Made by a program: the position numbers and the translations under genes | From: Actinomycetes bacterium | GTDB taxonomy: Bacteria; Actinomycetota; Actinomycetes; Actinomycetales; Microbacteriaceae | Reading direction: 5' to 3' | DNA: 64,000 nucleotides | Assembly: GCA_023436775.1 (NCBI GenBank) | Contig: JAEZHW010000021.1 | Span: 1-64,000, forward strand | Notes under the pieces: generated by a model | Told to the model about the DNA's origin: nothing | Database searches by the model: none | The model's input: only the letters and a program-made list of their open reading frames with translations | Shown here: positions 42,516 through 52,382 of the stretch, one piece after another | How positions within the stretch are numbered: the stretch's first letter is position 1 | Layout: the number at the start of each line of letters is the position of its first letter

Positions 42516-43555
42516 GAGGTTCGCTCCTGGGTGGTGCGGCGACGCGACTTCGGTGCCGGCGGTGGCGGCGGGGTCGACGCGGTCGTGGGGGTGGGTTCGC
42601 CTGCGATCAGCAGTGGCGTGGTGGCGATGTGCTGGGCGCCGCGGGCAGCGCCGGCGGCCTCAAGGCCGGCCGGCTGCGGGGTGTGCAGGGACTTGAAGGG
42701 GACGGCCGCGTCGCGGAGGGCGCGCGTCACACGGGTGCGCAGCTCGCGAGCGACATCCTCACGGGCCGAGGCCCGCACCTTGACCACGAGGCGCAGCACC
42801 GTCGTGCCGTCGGTGACGGATTGCACGCCCCAGAGCTGCGGCCCCTCAAGGATGAGCGACCGCCACTTCGGGGTGCGGGTCAGTTCCTGCGCGGTCTGGA
42901 CCGTGACGCGTTCGGCATCGACCGTGTCCTGATCGTCCGGGACGGCGACGTCGAGGACGACCCGGGCCCAGCCCAGCGACTGGTTCGCGACGCGGACCAC
43001 CTCGCCGTTGCGGACGAACCAGATGGTGCCGTTGACGTCACGCAGCCGCGTAATGCGGGCGCCGACCGCCTCCACCATGCCGCTGGCAGGGCCCAGATCG
43101 ACGATGTCGCCGACGCCGAACTGGTCCTCGAACACCATGATGATGCCGTTGACGAGGTCACGAATGATGGTCTGGGCACCGAAGGCGACGATGGCGCTGA
43201 CGAGGCTCGCGGTGGCGAGGAACGCGGTCAAGTTCAGGCCGGTCGCCTCGATCAGCAGCACTACGCCGACGATCCACACCAGCCAGGTGATCACGTTGCT
43301 CAGCACACCGCCGATGGTGCGGGCACGCTGCACCACCCGCGCCTGCGCCAGCGGCGAGGCGAGCACGACCCGGGTGTCGTCGGTGCCGGTTTGCTTCTTG
43401 GCGCCGGTAATGACCTGGCGAACCACCCGCTTAATCAGCGCGATCAGGATGCGGCGCAGCAGCCATGCGCCGACGATGATGGCGAGCATGTGCAGCGGAA
43501 TCCGGAAGTCGTCGATGAATCCACCGAGCCACTTCCAGAACTCATCCCAATCCAT
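42512..43555 (-). CDS. MscS-family mechanosensitive ion channel
   Basis: Small-conductance channel protein of 347 residues. About four hydrophobic segments include the pore helix region AFLATASLVSAIVAFGAQTI, followed by the MscS beta domain (GVGDIVDLGPASGMVEAVGA, ITRLRDVNGTIWFVRNGEV). The C-terminal 60 residues are Pro/Ala/Arg-rich and probably disordered. It is upstream of glbO and 46 bp after the alpha/beta hydrolase gene in the minus-strand series. Confidence 0.92.
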   Translation of the reverse strand: MDWDEFWKWLGGFIDDFRIPLHMLAIIVGAWLLRRILIALIKRVVRQVITGAKKQTGTDDTRVVLASPLAQARVVQRARTIGGVLSNVITWLVWIVGVVLLIEATGLNLTAFLATASLVSAIVAFGAQTIIRDLVNGIIMVFEDQFGVGDIVDLGPASGMVEAVGARITRLRDVNGTIWFVRNGEVVRVANQSLGWARVVLDVAVPDDQDTVDAERVTVQTAQELTRTPKWRSLILEGPQLWGVQSVTDGTTVLRLVVKVRASAREDVARELRTRVTRALRDAAVPFKSLHTPQPAGLEAAGAARGAQHIATTPLLIAGEPTPTTASTPPPPPAPKSRRRTTQERTS

Positions 43556-43601
43556 GCTGCAATCCTAGGCGGGGCAGTTGGAAGAAGGGTGGGTGCGTCG
43601 C

Positions 43602-44471
43602 TTAGGCGCGGGTGTCTTCGGTCTCGGCCCGGTCGCCTTCGTGCCGGTCGGCCGGGTCGTCCGGGTCGATTTCGCCGCCCTGCAGGCGGGCGACTAGGGC
43701 GCGCGCGAGGCGCTTGCCGATCTGGTGGCGAGCCCAGCTGATGCGCTGCACGGTCACGCCCGCGATCGCTTCGAGCGCGTCGATCGCGCCGAAGGGCAGG
43801 AACTCGTCTTGGCTGCCGTAGATCACCTCGATTGGCAGGCCCTTGGCCGCCAACCATCGGACATCCTCGACCAGGGTCTGCTGCACGATGCAGTTGGTGA
43901 GGCTGTGCCGGAACGCATCCCAATTGTCTTCGGTAATTTCGAAGACACCCGGCGGGAAGAGTTTTGAGATCTGGCCGGCACCGGCGAGCGTGAAGGACTG
44001 GTTCTCAACCATGAACTCGTAGGCCTGCCGGTAGAGGCCGGTCGCGATCCGCTGGATCGGGTTATCGATCTCCTCCTCGGGCAGGTAGACCGGCGGGCTG
44101 ACCAGGATCAGGCGATCGAGCTCGCGCCAGTGCTCGACCGCGTACCGGGCGCTCAGCAGCGAGCCGAGCGAGTGGCCGACGAGGGTGTACGGCTTGCGGG
44201 GCTTCGCGTGCTTGATGGTGCGCCTCAGCGCTGCGACGTGCTCGGCGGGCGTGTAGTCGGTGCCAGCCGGGGACTGGCCGAAGCCAAGGAGTTCGATGGA
44301 GATGGCGCGGCGGTCCTCGAGCAGCGGCAGCACTTCAGCGAAGGTGGCTGCCGTCGAGGCGATGCCATGTACCAGCACTGTGGCCGGCCCCGCGCCCTGA
44401 TCGGCAGCGATATGCAGCAGCGGCGCACGCGTGCGCCCGATGAGCCGGTACCAGTGATCCAGGAACGCCAT
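43602..44471 (-). CDS. Alpha/beta hydrolase
   Basis: Hydrolase of 289 residues from ATG 44471, which has TGGAGG 1-7 bp upstream; the longer frame to 44546 lacks support. Oxyanion region LVHGIASTAATF, nucleophile elbow VGHSLGSLLSARY (Ser), acid in VIYGSQDEFLPFGA and His in the final SWARHQIGKRLARAL. The C-terminal 25 residues are acidic (EIDPDDPADRHEGDRAE). Substrate unknown. Confidence 0.88.
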   Translation of the reverse strand: MAFLDHWYRLIGRTRAPLLHIAADQGAGPATVLVHGIASTAATFAEVLPLLEDRRAISIELLGFGQSPAGTDYTPAEHVAALRRTIKHAKPRKPYTLVGHSLGSLLSARYAVEHWRELDRLILVSPPVYLPEEEIDNPIQRIATGLYRQAYEFMVENQSFTLAGAGQISKLFPPGVFEITEDNWDAFRHSLTNCIVQQTLVEDVRWLAAKGLPIEVIYGSQDEFLPFGAIDALEAIAGVTVQRISWARHQIGKRLARALVARLQGGEIDPDDPADRHEGDRAETEDTRA

Positions 44472-44560
44472 GCCTCCAGTATGACTGGGGCGTCTCGAGA
44501 GGAGCCGGGGCGACGCCCGGTCGATTCGGCGCTCACAGGGTGACACCGTAGTCTCGTTGG

Positions 44561-45334
44561 GTGAGTAGTAACGACGAAGTTCCTCTGCAGCCGCGACCGG
44601 AAGACGCCGCCAGGCTGGAACCGGCGGCCATCAACGCGACCCGAGCCCTGCTCGCCGCATTCGCTGGTGTGATCGCCGTCGCCGCCATCGCCATTGCCTA
44701 CCAGGTGGTGAACCTCGGCCCGATCGACTTCTTCTGGGAGTTCATCGTCCCGATCATCGTGATCCTGATCGGACTGCTGCTGGCGCAGAACCTGACGCAG
44801 CAGGTCGCAATCCGGATGGCGCAGCGGCGCCGCTCGGGCGAGGTGCGTCCGGCCGTTCCGGTGATCTACGCCGTGCTGGTCTCGGCCGTGCTGATCGCGG
44901 CCGTGGTGCTGGTGCCGAAGGGAACCTGGCTGATCACGCTGGTGCTCGGCGCCGTCTGGGGCCTGCTGCTGTTCCTGGCCGTGCCGCTGCAGCTGCGCGT
45001 GCTGCATCGCTATGCCGAGATCGGCGACCCGCGGTTCGAGCAGATCGCCGACTCGCTGCACGCGCAGGGCTCCGGCGAGATTCTGCGTGGTGGCAGCGTG
45101 GCCGGTCTGCTGCTGCTGTCGCTGCCGGAACTCGTCTACGGTCCGGCGCTCGCCGTCGCGGCCGCTTTCGACCCGACCTACGCCCTGCCCGGCATCCTGA
45201 TGTACGCGATCGCGGCCTACTTCGTCGCGCGCGCCCTGCCCGAGTACGGCCCCAGCGGCTCGGTGAAGACGATCGCTTGGCTACCGGCGCTGGTCGCGAC
45301 CGGTGTCGCGCTCTGGGCGGTGCTGGCGCGCTAG
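44561..45334 (+). CDS. Hypothetical membrane protein, 257 residues
   Basis: No family recognised. About six to seven hydrophobic segments (for example LLAAFAGVIAVAAIAIAY, FIVPIIVILIGLLLA, LVLGAVWGLLLFLAVPL), preceded by an acidic cytoplasmic N-terminus. The GTG start has no ribosome site, but TAGTCT (44549-44554) ends 6 nt before it, fitting a leaderless mRNA. It is divergent from the hydrolase. Confidence 0.75.
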   Translation: MSSNDEVPLQPRPEDAARLEPAAINATRALLAAFAGVIAVAAIAIAYQVVNLGPIDFFWEFIVPIIVILIGLLLAQNLTQQVAIRMAQRRRSGEVRPAVPVIYAVLVSAVLIAAVVLVPKGTWLITLVLGAVWGLLLFLAVPLQLRVLHRYAEIGDPRFEQIADSLHAQGSGEILRGGSVAGLLLLSLPELVYGPALAVAAAFDPTYALPGILMYAIAAYFVARALPEYGPSGSVKTIAWLPALVATGVALWAVLAR

Positions 45335-45382
45335 CGCGACTCGCCGCCACATCGCACGTCCGGACACACCGCTCCCGACACG

Positions 45383-45416
45383 ACGAAGGCCCCGGCGCGA
45401 TTGCCGGGGCCTTCGT
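45383..45416. terminator. Bidirectional terminator
   Basis: ACGAAGGCCCCGGC (45383-45396) and GCCGGGGCCTTCGT (45403-45416) form a perfect 14-bp stem with a 6-nt loop, between the convergent 44561 gene and pepN. Confidence 0.9.
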
Positions 45417-45430
45417 GACGATCGGGACGA

Positions 45431-47995
45431 TTACGCCGAGGCGTCGACCGCCTGGGCCTGCAGCGCGCGCTCCGTGCCGGCCAGGCCTTCGGTGACCAGG
45501 CGGCGCAGCGCGGCCGGGGCCTCGGCATTCGCGGCTAGCCAGCCGCGGGCAGCCTCGGCCAGTGCCTCGTCGGCGAGCCCGGCCGGGTAGAGGCCCTCGA
45601 TCAGTTCCTCGGACATGTGGTAGCTGCGGGTCTGCCAGATCGTGGTCAGTGCGTCGAAGTAGACCGGCACTGTGGCGCGCAGCGTCTCGGGATCGTTGCT
45701 GCGCTGGAAGCCGAGCGCGCTGTTGCGCACGATCAGGTTCGGCAGGCTCTCGTCCGTCAGCAGGTGTTGCAGCGTGGCCAGCTTCGCCGCCTCGCCCTGC
45801 ACGGTCGCGCGGGCACGCGCCGCAGCCTGGCGACCGGTGGCGGTGTCGTCGGCGGCGAGGGCCGCCGCGATCTCGGCCTCGCCAGCCTTGCCGACCAGGA
45901 CCAGGCCCTCGAGCAGTTCCCACCGCAGGTCAGTGTCGATGGTCAGGCCCGGCAGGGTGCGGGTGCCGGCGTGAAGCTCGCTGAGGACCTGGGCGTGCGC
46001 GTCGGTCGAGGCGAACTGGGCGAAGGCCTTTACCAGCTGGAACTGCAGGTCCGAGCCGGGCGCTGCCGCTTCGGCCAGGCCCCAGACCGCGTCGCCAACC
46101 TGCACCAGGCGCTCGGCGCGCTTCGCCGGCGCCGTGAACTGGCGGACCGCCGTGGCGAGTTGGCCGAGCACGGTGCGAATCGTGGTCGACTCGGTCTCGG
46201 CGCCGAGGTTGTTCAGGATCAGCTCGATGAACTCGCTGGCCGGCACCTCGCCGTCGCGGGTCGCATCCCACGCCGAACCCCACACCAGCGAACGTGCCAG
46301 CGGGTCGGCGAGGCTGCCGAGGCCGGCGGTCGCGGCGTGCAGCGACGCCTCGTCCAGACGGATCTTGGCGTAGGCCAGGTCGTCGTCGTTCAGCAGGATC
46401 AGGGCCGGGCGGACGCGGCCGAGCAGTTCCGGCACGTCGGTGCGTTCGCCGTCGATGTCGAGCTCGATCCGGTCGACGCGCACCAGGGCGCCGTCCTGCT
46501 CCTCGTACAGGCCGATGGCGAGGCGGTGCGGACGTATCGTCGGCCACTCGGCCGGGGCAGTCTGCACGATCGCGAACTCGGTGATGGCGCCGTCCTCAGC
46601 GACCGAGATCTCGGGGCGCAGCGTGTTGACGCCCGCCGTCTCGAGCCACAGCTTCGACCACGTGGTCAGGTCGCGGCCGCTGGCCGCTTCGAGTTCGACC
46701 AGCAGGTCGCGCAGTTCGGTGTTGCCCCAGGCGTGCTTCTGGAAGTAGGCGCGGATGCCCTCGACGAAGTGCTCACGGCCGACCCAGGCGACGAGCTGCT
46801 TCAGCACCGAGCCGCCCTTGGCGTAGGTGATGCCGTCGAAGTTGACCTGCACGTCCTCAAGGTCGCGAATGTCGGCGACGATCGGGTGGGTGGAGGGCAG
46901 CTGGTCCTGGCGGTACGCCCAGCTCTTCTCGAGCGCGGCGAAGGTCGTCCACGCCTCGGTCCACTCGGTGGCCTCGGCGGTGGCGAGGGTCGAGATGTAT
47001 TCGGCGAAGGACTCGTTCAGCCACAGGTCGTTCCACCAGCGCATCGTGACCAGGTCGCCGAACCACATGTGCGCCAGCTCGTGCAGGATCGTGACGACGC
47101 GGCGCTCGCGCATCGCGTCCGTCACCTTGGACCGGAACACGTAGGCCTCGGTGAAGGTGATCGCGCCGGCATTCTCCATCGCGCCCGCGTTGAATTCGGG
47201 GACGAAGATCTGGTCGTACTTGGTGAACGGGTACGGGAAGTCGAACATCTCCTCGAAGAATTCGAAGCCGCGTCGGGTGATGTCGAAGATGTAGTCAGCG
47301 TCGAGGTGCTCGGCCAGCGACGAGCGGCAGAAGACGCCCAGCGGGATGGTGCGGCCGTCGCTCGAGGTGAGTTCGTCGCGGACGACCGTGTACGGGCCGG
47401 CGACGATCGCGGTGATGTAGGAGGACATCACCGGGGTGGTGGCGAAGGTCCAGGTGCGCGCCTCGCCGCCGCTCAGGCTGGCGGCCGGGGCCGGCTCGCC
47501 GACCGTCGGCTCGTTCGAGATCACTTCCCAGTGCGCCGGCGCGGTGACGGTGAACTGGAAGGTGGACTTCAGGTCGGGCTGCTCAAAGACGGGGTAGACG
47601 CGACGCGAGTCCGGCACCTCGAACTGGGTGTACAGGTACACCTCGCCGTCGACGGGGTCGACGAAGCGGTGCAGGCCCTCGCCACTGTTGGTGTAGCGGG
47701 CGTCGGCGACGACGACGAGTTCGTTGCTGGCGGCCAGGCCGGTCAGGTCCAGGCGGGTGCCGTCGTAGCCGGAGGTGTCCACCGGCTCGCCGTTCAGGGT
47801 GGCCTGGTGGATGGTGGCCTGCACGAAGTCGATGAAGGTGCTGCTGCCGGCGACGGCGTCGAAGCGCACCGTGGTGGTGCTAGCGAAGGTCTCGGGCCCG
47901 CCGGTCACGTCGAGGGCGACCTCGTAGCTGTGGACCTTGGTGATGACCGAGGCGCGTTCCTGCGCTTCGATGCGGGTCAGGTTCTCTGCAGGCAT
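45431..47995 (-). CDS. pepN: Aminopeptidase N (M1 family)
   Basis: Zinc aminopeptidase of 854 residues. The exopeptidase motif appears as NAGAMENAGA, and the zinc site as HELAHMWFGD with the downstream Glu in WLNESFAEY. A long C-terminal ERAP1-like helical domain follows. The start MPAENLTRIEAQERA at 47995 matches the family start; GGATGGAG lies about 9 bp upstream. Longer in-frame starts to 48070 add unsupported residues. No signal peptide, so cytosolic peptide turnover downstream of Clp-type proteases is the likely role. Confidence 0.95.
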   Translation of the reverse strand: MPAENLTRIEAQERASVITKVHSYEVALDVTGGPETFASTTTVRFDAVAGSSTFIDFVQATIHQATLNGEPVDTSGYDGTRLDLTGLAASNELVVVADARYTNSGEGLHRFVDPVDGEVYLYTQFEVPDSRRVYPVFEQPDLKSTFQFTVTAPAHWEVISNEPTVGEPAPAASLSGGEARTWTFATTPVMSSYITAIVAGPYTVVRDELTSSDGRTIPLGVFCRSSLAEHLDADYIFDITRRGFEFFEEMFDFPYPFTKYDQIFVPEFNAGAMENAGAITFTEAYVFRSKVTDAMRERRVVTILHELAHMWFGDLVTMRWWNDLWLNESFAEYISTLATAEATEWTEAWTTFAALEKSWAYRQDQLPSTHPIVADIRDLEDVQVNFDGITYAKGGSVLKQLVAWVGREHFVEGIRAYFQKHAWGNTELRDLLVELEAASGRDLTTWSKLWLETAGVNTLRPEISVAEDGAITEFAIVQTAPAEWPTIRPHRLAIGLYEEQDGALVRVDRIELDIDGERTDVPELLGRVRPALILLNDDDLAYAKIRLDEASLHAATAGLGSLADPLARSLVWGSAWDATRDGEVPASEFIELILNNLGAETESTTIRTVLGQLATAVRQFTAPAKRAERLVQVGDAVWGLAEAAAPGSDLQFQLVKAFAQFASTDAHAQVLSELHAGTRTLPGLTIDTDLRWELLEGLVLVGKAGEAEIAAALAADDTATGRQAAARARATVQGEAAKLATLQHLLTDESLPNLIVRNSALGFQRSNDPETLRATVPVYFDALTTIWQTRSYHMSEELIEGLYPAGLADEALAEAARGWLAANAEAPAALRRLVTEGLAGTERALQAQAVDASA

Positions 47996-48271
47996 GTGCG
48001 TGCGCTCCATCCACGATGCAACGGGGTGACTGGCCGCAATTTCGGCCACGTTCAGCCTATCGCCGGTCACCCGCGCTGGCAGGGCGTGGCGCTTCGCTGG
48101 CAGCGAATGCGAGGCGGTGGTAGCGCCGTGGCGGCTGGTGACGACTGATCATTATCCTGGAGGCTACATTCGCCTTCACTGCGGTACTGGTCAGCCAATT
48201 ACCACTCTTGGGAAGTCGGGTTCTAGTTCGGGCACACATATCCCGGCTGTTTACTTAGGAGTCTGGATCGG

Positions 48272-48691
48272 ATGGCCTCTATGAGCTTCGCTACTCAATC
48301 AGAGAATCATTGGGTCTTCCATACGGCTGGTCAAAAAGTTAGCCAGATCGTATTGGACTATGGCGTATCTTTTCAGCTCGAGAGTGAGGTGTTGGTTCGT
48401 ATTGAAGCCCCTTTCGTGTTGCGGACCAATTCGCAGGAGCAATGGAAGCTGACCCCGGGGGACGGCGCTGAAGAGTTCGCCCCCATCTTGTCAGCACTGC
48501 ATTCGGTTGCTGGGGACTGGCGGGCAACGGACGACGGGCGGTTGGAGTTGAGTTTCTTCAGCGGTATTTCCATAGAAGTCTTGCCTTCTTCAGACTATGA
48601 GGCCTGGCAGATAGTGGCTCCTGATGGAGCCAGGTATGTGGGAGGCCCGGGCGCTCGAGTCACCGCGTGGTCGGGCGTTGCGCTCCATTGA
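48272..48691 (+). CDS. DUF6188-like protein
   Basis: Soluble protein of 139 residues. The layout VSQIVLDYGVSFQLESEVLVRIEAPF, a central acidic helix region and a final YEAWQIVAPDG plus PGARVTAW matches the DUF6188 pattern, a family often found beside toxins or in accessory regions. A possible second start is ATG 48281. GGAG lies about 11 bp upstream. Base composition is visibly less GC-rich than pepN, suggesting transfer. It is followed 21 bp later by an unknown gene and may be co-transcribed. Confidence 0.7.
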   Translation: MASMSFATQSENHWVFHTAGQKVSQIVLDYGVSFQLESEVLVRIEAPFVLRTNSQEQWKLTPGDGAEEFAPILSALHSVAGDWRATDDGRLELSFFSGISIEVLPSSDYEAWQIVAPDGARYVGGPGARVTAWSGVALH

Positions 48692-48712
48692 CGGATGATC
48701 GGGAGAATTGCA

Positions 48713-50221
48713 ATGTGGCATCGGCAGGATGACCTCGGCATTCACGTCACTGTCGCGCCCGTCGCCGATCCGGAATCGATGATGGATGCGGCGCTGCGGC
48801 GACGGATTGGAGCGTTGAGCACCCGCAACCTCCTGAGGCTGCATCGCTATGTCGCGAAGCTGGCCCTCGGCAGAGTTCGAGCCCACCATAAGGAGGCGCG
48901 GTACCCCCTTGGCGTCCCTGATGAGCCTATGGACCGGGATCTGGTGTTCGTGGATGCCCCGAAGTCGTCGCTCCGGAAGATCATTCGGACCCACATTCAT
49001 GAAATGTGGTGGATATGGGAGATCGACATCGCTGTAGCTATGGAGATGGCGCTGTTCACTCTGCTTCGGGAGCGGATCGAACCCCGACCATTGCCGCGAG
49101 GGACCTGGTTACTGCACGCAGCCGTTGAAGAGCGCGCCGGCGTGACCAACGGCAGGGTCGAAGTGTGGTTGGTACCAAGAGAGCACTTGGGCTTGACTGA
49201 CCCGCGTGACTCATACCCGAGCCCGGTGGCTCTGGAAGCGGCGCTCGAAGTCCTGTTCGACGGTCTCGCGGTTACTGACGCCGTGGTCACGGCTTCTCCG
49301 AGCCTGTGGGAGGTGGACAGAACGATCTCGCTCGGGTCTAACCTGGGGCCGATACGCATCGACCGCGCTCGGCAGTGGCTGGCTGCGGCGCTTGCAGGGG
49401 GTCAGACAGAGGACGCCACCCGCGGAATCAACGTCGTGCTTGGACACGTACAAATCAGAGTTGAATCTCTTCCCCTGGCGGAACACCGTCACGCGGAGCT
49501 GGAGTCCGAACAGCAACCTGTCATTGTGGTTAGCGCGAATGCGTGGCCCGAAGGGCTCACTGTGCGGCTGTTCGAGGCTGGTCTCTTTGTGGTCGATGAC
49601 CACGATGTGAACGCGCTGATCTTTGCTGAACAACCTGCAGTTGCGCGGCGACTTCTTGCCGAGGCGCCTCGTACCGGGACATTGCAGGATTTGGTGCCGT
49701 GGCCGGCGTCTGATGGGACGATCACCGAGCATGAAATGCGCGCCATGATTGCGAGGTCTTTGCAGTACCCCGAGCTCTGGTTCCATGGCAACTACGTCCA
49801 CTTTGATCCCGCAGGGGAGGGGGTGCTCGGTCAGGTGGCATGGCTCGTCCGTGCACTGCGACCGTTTGGGGTGCGTGCTCGCATCGAGGCGGTATTGACC
49901 GTCGATTCCGGTTCTGTACCTGCGGGCCCGGACGCGCTGCGGGTGGCAGCATCCGGCCAAGACACGCTGTGGCAGGGCTACCTGAAGGTCGTTCGGCAGC
50001 GTCGTAGAAGAAACGAACCGTTGTTTGTCGAGGATTGGAGGGAGCACCGGTGCATCCGCATGACCACCCCGGTCAAGGCGGCAGAACGATTGCTCGTGGG
50101 CGGTGATGTTGAGGTCACGGCGTACACGGCCCAGGTTGAATCCGTCCACAGTCAGCCGGTGGACCGCACCGCACTGTTCCTTGTTGCCCACACGCGACGG
50201 CGCCGACTCAGTTCGCGCTGA
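48713..50221 (+). CDS. Unrecognised protein, 502 residues
   Basis: No family recognised. ATG 48713 is preferred (GGGAG 7 bp upstream) over ATG 48695. A soluble protein with Arg-rich helices at the N-terminus (MDAALRRRIGALSTRNLLRL), the acidic/aromatic stretch THIHEMWWIWEIDIA near residue 100, a central strand-rich part and a C-terminal region with LWQGYLKVVRQRRRRNEPLF. No signal peptide or transmembrane helix is clear. It is paired with the DUF6188-like gene in an accessory insertion between pepN and the rraB-like gene. A toxin, sensor or structural role cannot be decided. Confidence 0.65.
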   Translation: MWHRQDDLGIHVTVAPVADPESMMDAALRRRIGALSTRNLLRLHRYVAKLALGRVRAHHKEARYPLGVPDEPMDRDLVFVDAPKSSLRKIIRTHIHEMWWIWEIDIAVAMEMALFTLLRERIEPRPLPRGTWLLHAAVEERAGVTNGRVEVWLVPREHLGLTDPRDSYPSPVALEAALEVLFDGLAVTDAVVTASPSLWEVDRTISLGSNLGPIRIDRARQWLAAALAGGQTEDATRGINVVLGHVQIRVESLPLAEHRHAELESEQQPVIVVSANAWPEGLTVRLFEAGLFVVDDHDVNALIFAEQPAVARRLLAEAPRTGTLQDLVPWPASDGTITEHEMRAMIARSLQYPELWFHGNYVHFDPAGEGVLGQVAWLVRALRPFGVRARIEAVLTVDSGSVPAGPDALRVAASGQDTLWQGYLKVVRQRRRRNEPLFVEDWREHRCIRMTTPVKAAERLLVGGDVEVTAYTAQVESVHSQPVDRTALFLVAHTRRRRLSSR

Positions 50222-50298
50222 CGCGGTGCTCTGCGGGGCGAACGCAAACAGCGTTGTTTCCCCGAGGTAAGGGCGAACCGACTGGAAGAGCGTGTGGC

Positions 50299-50652
50299 CT
50301 ATGCCTCGGGCTCGACGACCGGGCAGCCCCAACCGTCGTAGTGGCCGCCGTGGCCGACGACGGTGACCGCGAACACTTCGGTGGTCATCTGAGTGGTGGC
50401 CTCGAGGGTGGCCTGGCCGTCCTTTGTCGCCCGCAGGCACACGAGGCGACCGTCCTTGCTGATCGAGGTCTCGTAGCCGAGCGATGCCAACTCCTTGGCG
50501 CTGGCCTTCGCGTGGCGGCCCTTCAGGAAGTAGACGAAGTGCTCGATCGGGCGGATCGCCGATCCATCGTCGCCGGACTCCTGCAGCGAGGTGAGAACCT
50601 CCGGGTTGCGGTCGAGGATTTCTAACAGGGCAGCGCGGTTCGGGTCACTCAT
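50299..50652 (-). CDS. RraB-like (ribonuclease E inhibitor B family) protein
   Basis: Protein of 117 residues matching the RraB fold: RPIEHFVYFLKGRHAKASAK near residue 33, LASLGYETSISKDGRLVCLRA, and the diagnostic end GHGGHYDGWGCPVVEPEA. In enterobacteria RraB inhibits RNase E; actinobacterial members are annotated by similarity and their target is untested. No other RNA-decay gene is adjacent. Confidence 0.8.
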   Translation of the reverse strand: MSDPNRAALLEILDRNPEVLTSLQESGDDGSAIRPIEHFVYFLKGRHAKASAKELASLGYETSISKDGRLVCLRATKDGQATLEATTQMTTEVFAVTVVGHGGHYDGWGCPVVEPEA

Positions 50653-50795
50653 CGTTCATCCCCAGACAGGTGTTTGGCATTCGCTGTCCCTTTCTACCTT
50701 CTCTGCGGGCGTCGACGGTCAGGCTGGCAGGGAAATGCATGCGCGGCAAGGGCACGGCCCGCAGACACCGGCTCGCAGCAAACTAGACTGATCCC

Positions 50796-51281
<486 letters not shown>

Positions 51282-51298
51282 GCAGGCGTCGCCCCCAC

Positions 51299-52327
51299 AT
51301 GCCTGAGGGTCATTCGATCCACCGGATCGCCCGACAGTTCCGCGCGAACTTCGTCGGGAAGGTCGTTGCTGCCTCCAGCCCACAGGGCCGCTTCGTCGAC
51401 GGCGCGGCCATGCTCGACGGGCGCACCATGACGGATGCGCGCGCGGTCGGCAAGCACCTGTTCCTCGAGTTCGACCACGACGAGTGGCTGCGGGTCCACC
51501 TGGGCCTGTACGGCGCGTGGGACTTCGCCGGCAAGATCACGGTGGATGCGACCCTCGCCTCGGCGGGCGGACGCATCGGCCAGACCAACCAGCGCGGCAC
51601 CGACCCGGACCTGCTGAACCTGCCAGCGTCCTTGGATTTGCCGGACGGCTTGTACGGGGTTGAGGACTCGCTGACCAGTATCGGGGCGCCCCGACGCACC
51701 CGGCTGCGCATCTCGGAGGGGGAGCGGGTCGATGAGGTCGGCGAGGCCGGCGACGACACCTTCCCACCGGAACCGGTCGGCGCGGTGCGGCTGCGCCTAC
51801 TCACCGATGATGCCGTGGCGGACCTGCGCGGACCGACCGCGTGCGAGGTGCTGGGACCGCTGGGTGTGGAGTCGGTGCTGCTGCGCCTCGGACCGGACCC
51901 CGCCAACGAGAACACCCCTGAGGCTGAGGACGAGTTCGTCCGCCGGCTGCGTCGCAGCAGCACCCAGGTGGGCGTGCTGCTGATGGACCAGTCGGTCGTG
52001 GCCGGTATCGGCAACGTCTATCGCGCCGAATTGCTGTTCCGAGCGCGCCTGAACCCGTCCACCCCCGGCAATCAGGTGAGCGAGGCGCAGGCCCGCGCGC
52101 TGTGGCGGGACTGGGCGAAGCTGCTGGACGAGGGCATCCGCACCGGCCAGATGATCACCATGGACGGCCTCGACGAGGACGCCTACCGCGCGGCGATGGC
52201 CAGCCGCGACGACCGGCACTGGGTCTACCACCGCACCGGGCTGCCATGCCGAATCTGCGGCACCCCGATCGCACTCGCCGAGGTGGCCGGGCGCAAACTG
52301 TACTGGTGCCCGGACTGCCAGCAGTAG
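51299..52327 (+). CDS. Fpg/Nei-family DNA glycosylase
   Basis: Base-excision glycosylase/AP lyase of 342 residues. The catalytic N-terminus MPEGHSIHR (Pro after Met, then Glu), HLGLYGAWDF, the H2TH region (LLMDQSVVAGIGNVYRAELL) and a C-terminal zinc finger (CRICGTPI ... YWCPDCQ) are all present. MPEGHSIHRIA places it with actinobacterial Nei-type enzymes for oxidised pyrimidines rather than MutM (inference). It is co-directional with rpiB. Confidence 0.92.
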   Translation: MPEGHSIHRIARQFRANFVGKVVAASSPQGRFVDGAAMLDGRTMTDARAVGKHLFLEFDHDEWLRVHLGLYGAWDFAGKITVDATLASAGGRIGQTNQRGTDPDLLNLPASLDLPDGLYGVEDSLTSIGAPRRTRLRISEGERVDEVGEAGDDTFPPEPVGAVRLRLLTDDAVADLRGPTACEVLGPLGVESVLLRLGPDPANENTPEAEDEFVRRLRRSSTQVGVLLMDQSVVAGIGNVYRAELLFRARLNPSTPGNQVSEAQARALWRDWAKLLDEGIRTGQMITMDGLDEDAYRAAMASRDDRHWVYHRTGLPCRICGTPIALAEVAGRKLYWCPDCQQ

Positions 52328-52382
52328 GGCAGTCCCAGGGGCCCGCGCCGCGATACGGCCAGGCCGGGCGGCACCGCTCGAA

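Noticed and set aside
45617..48148. A very long open frame on the plus strand opposite pepN
   Set aside because: It is the antisense of a well-conserved aminopeptidase. Its translation is Val/Gly/Arg-rich with no recognisable motif, as expected from a high-GC shadow frame.
48057..48239. Short minus-strand frame upstream of pepN
   Set aside because: It has no ribosome site or motif and overlaps the pepN upstream region; the Arg/Ser-rich translation looks like noise.
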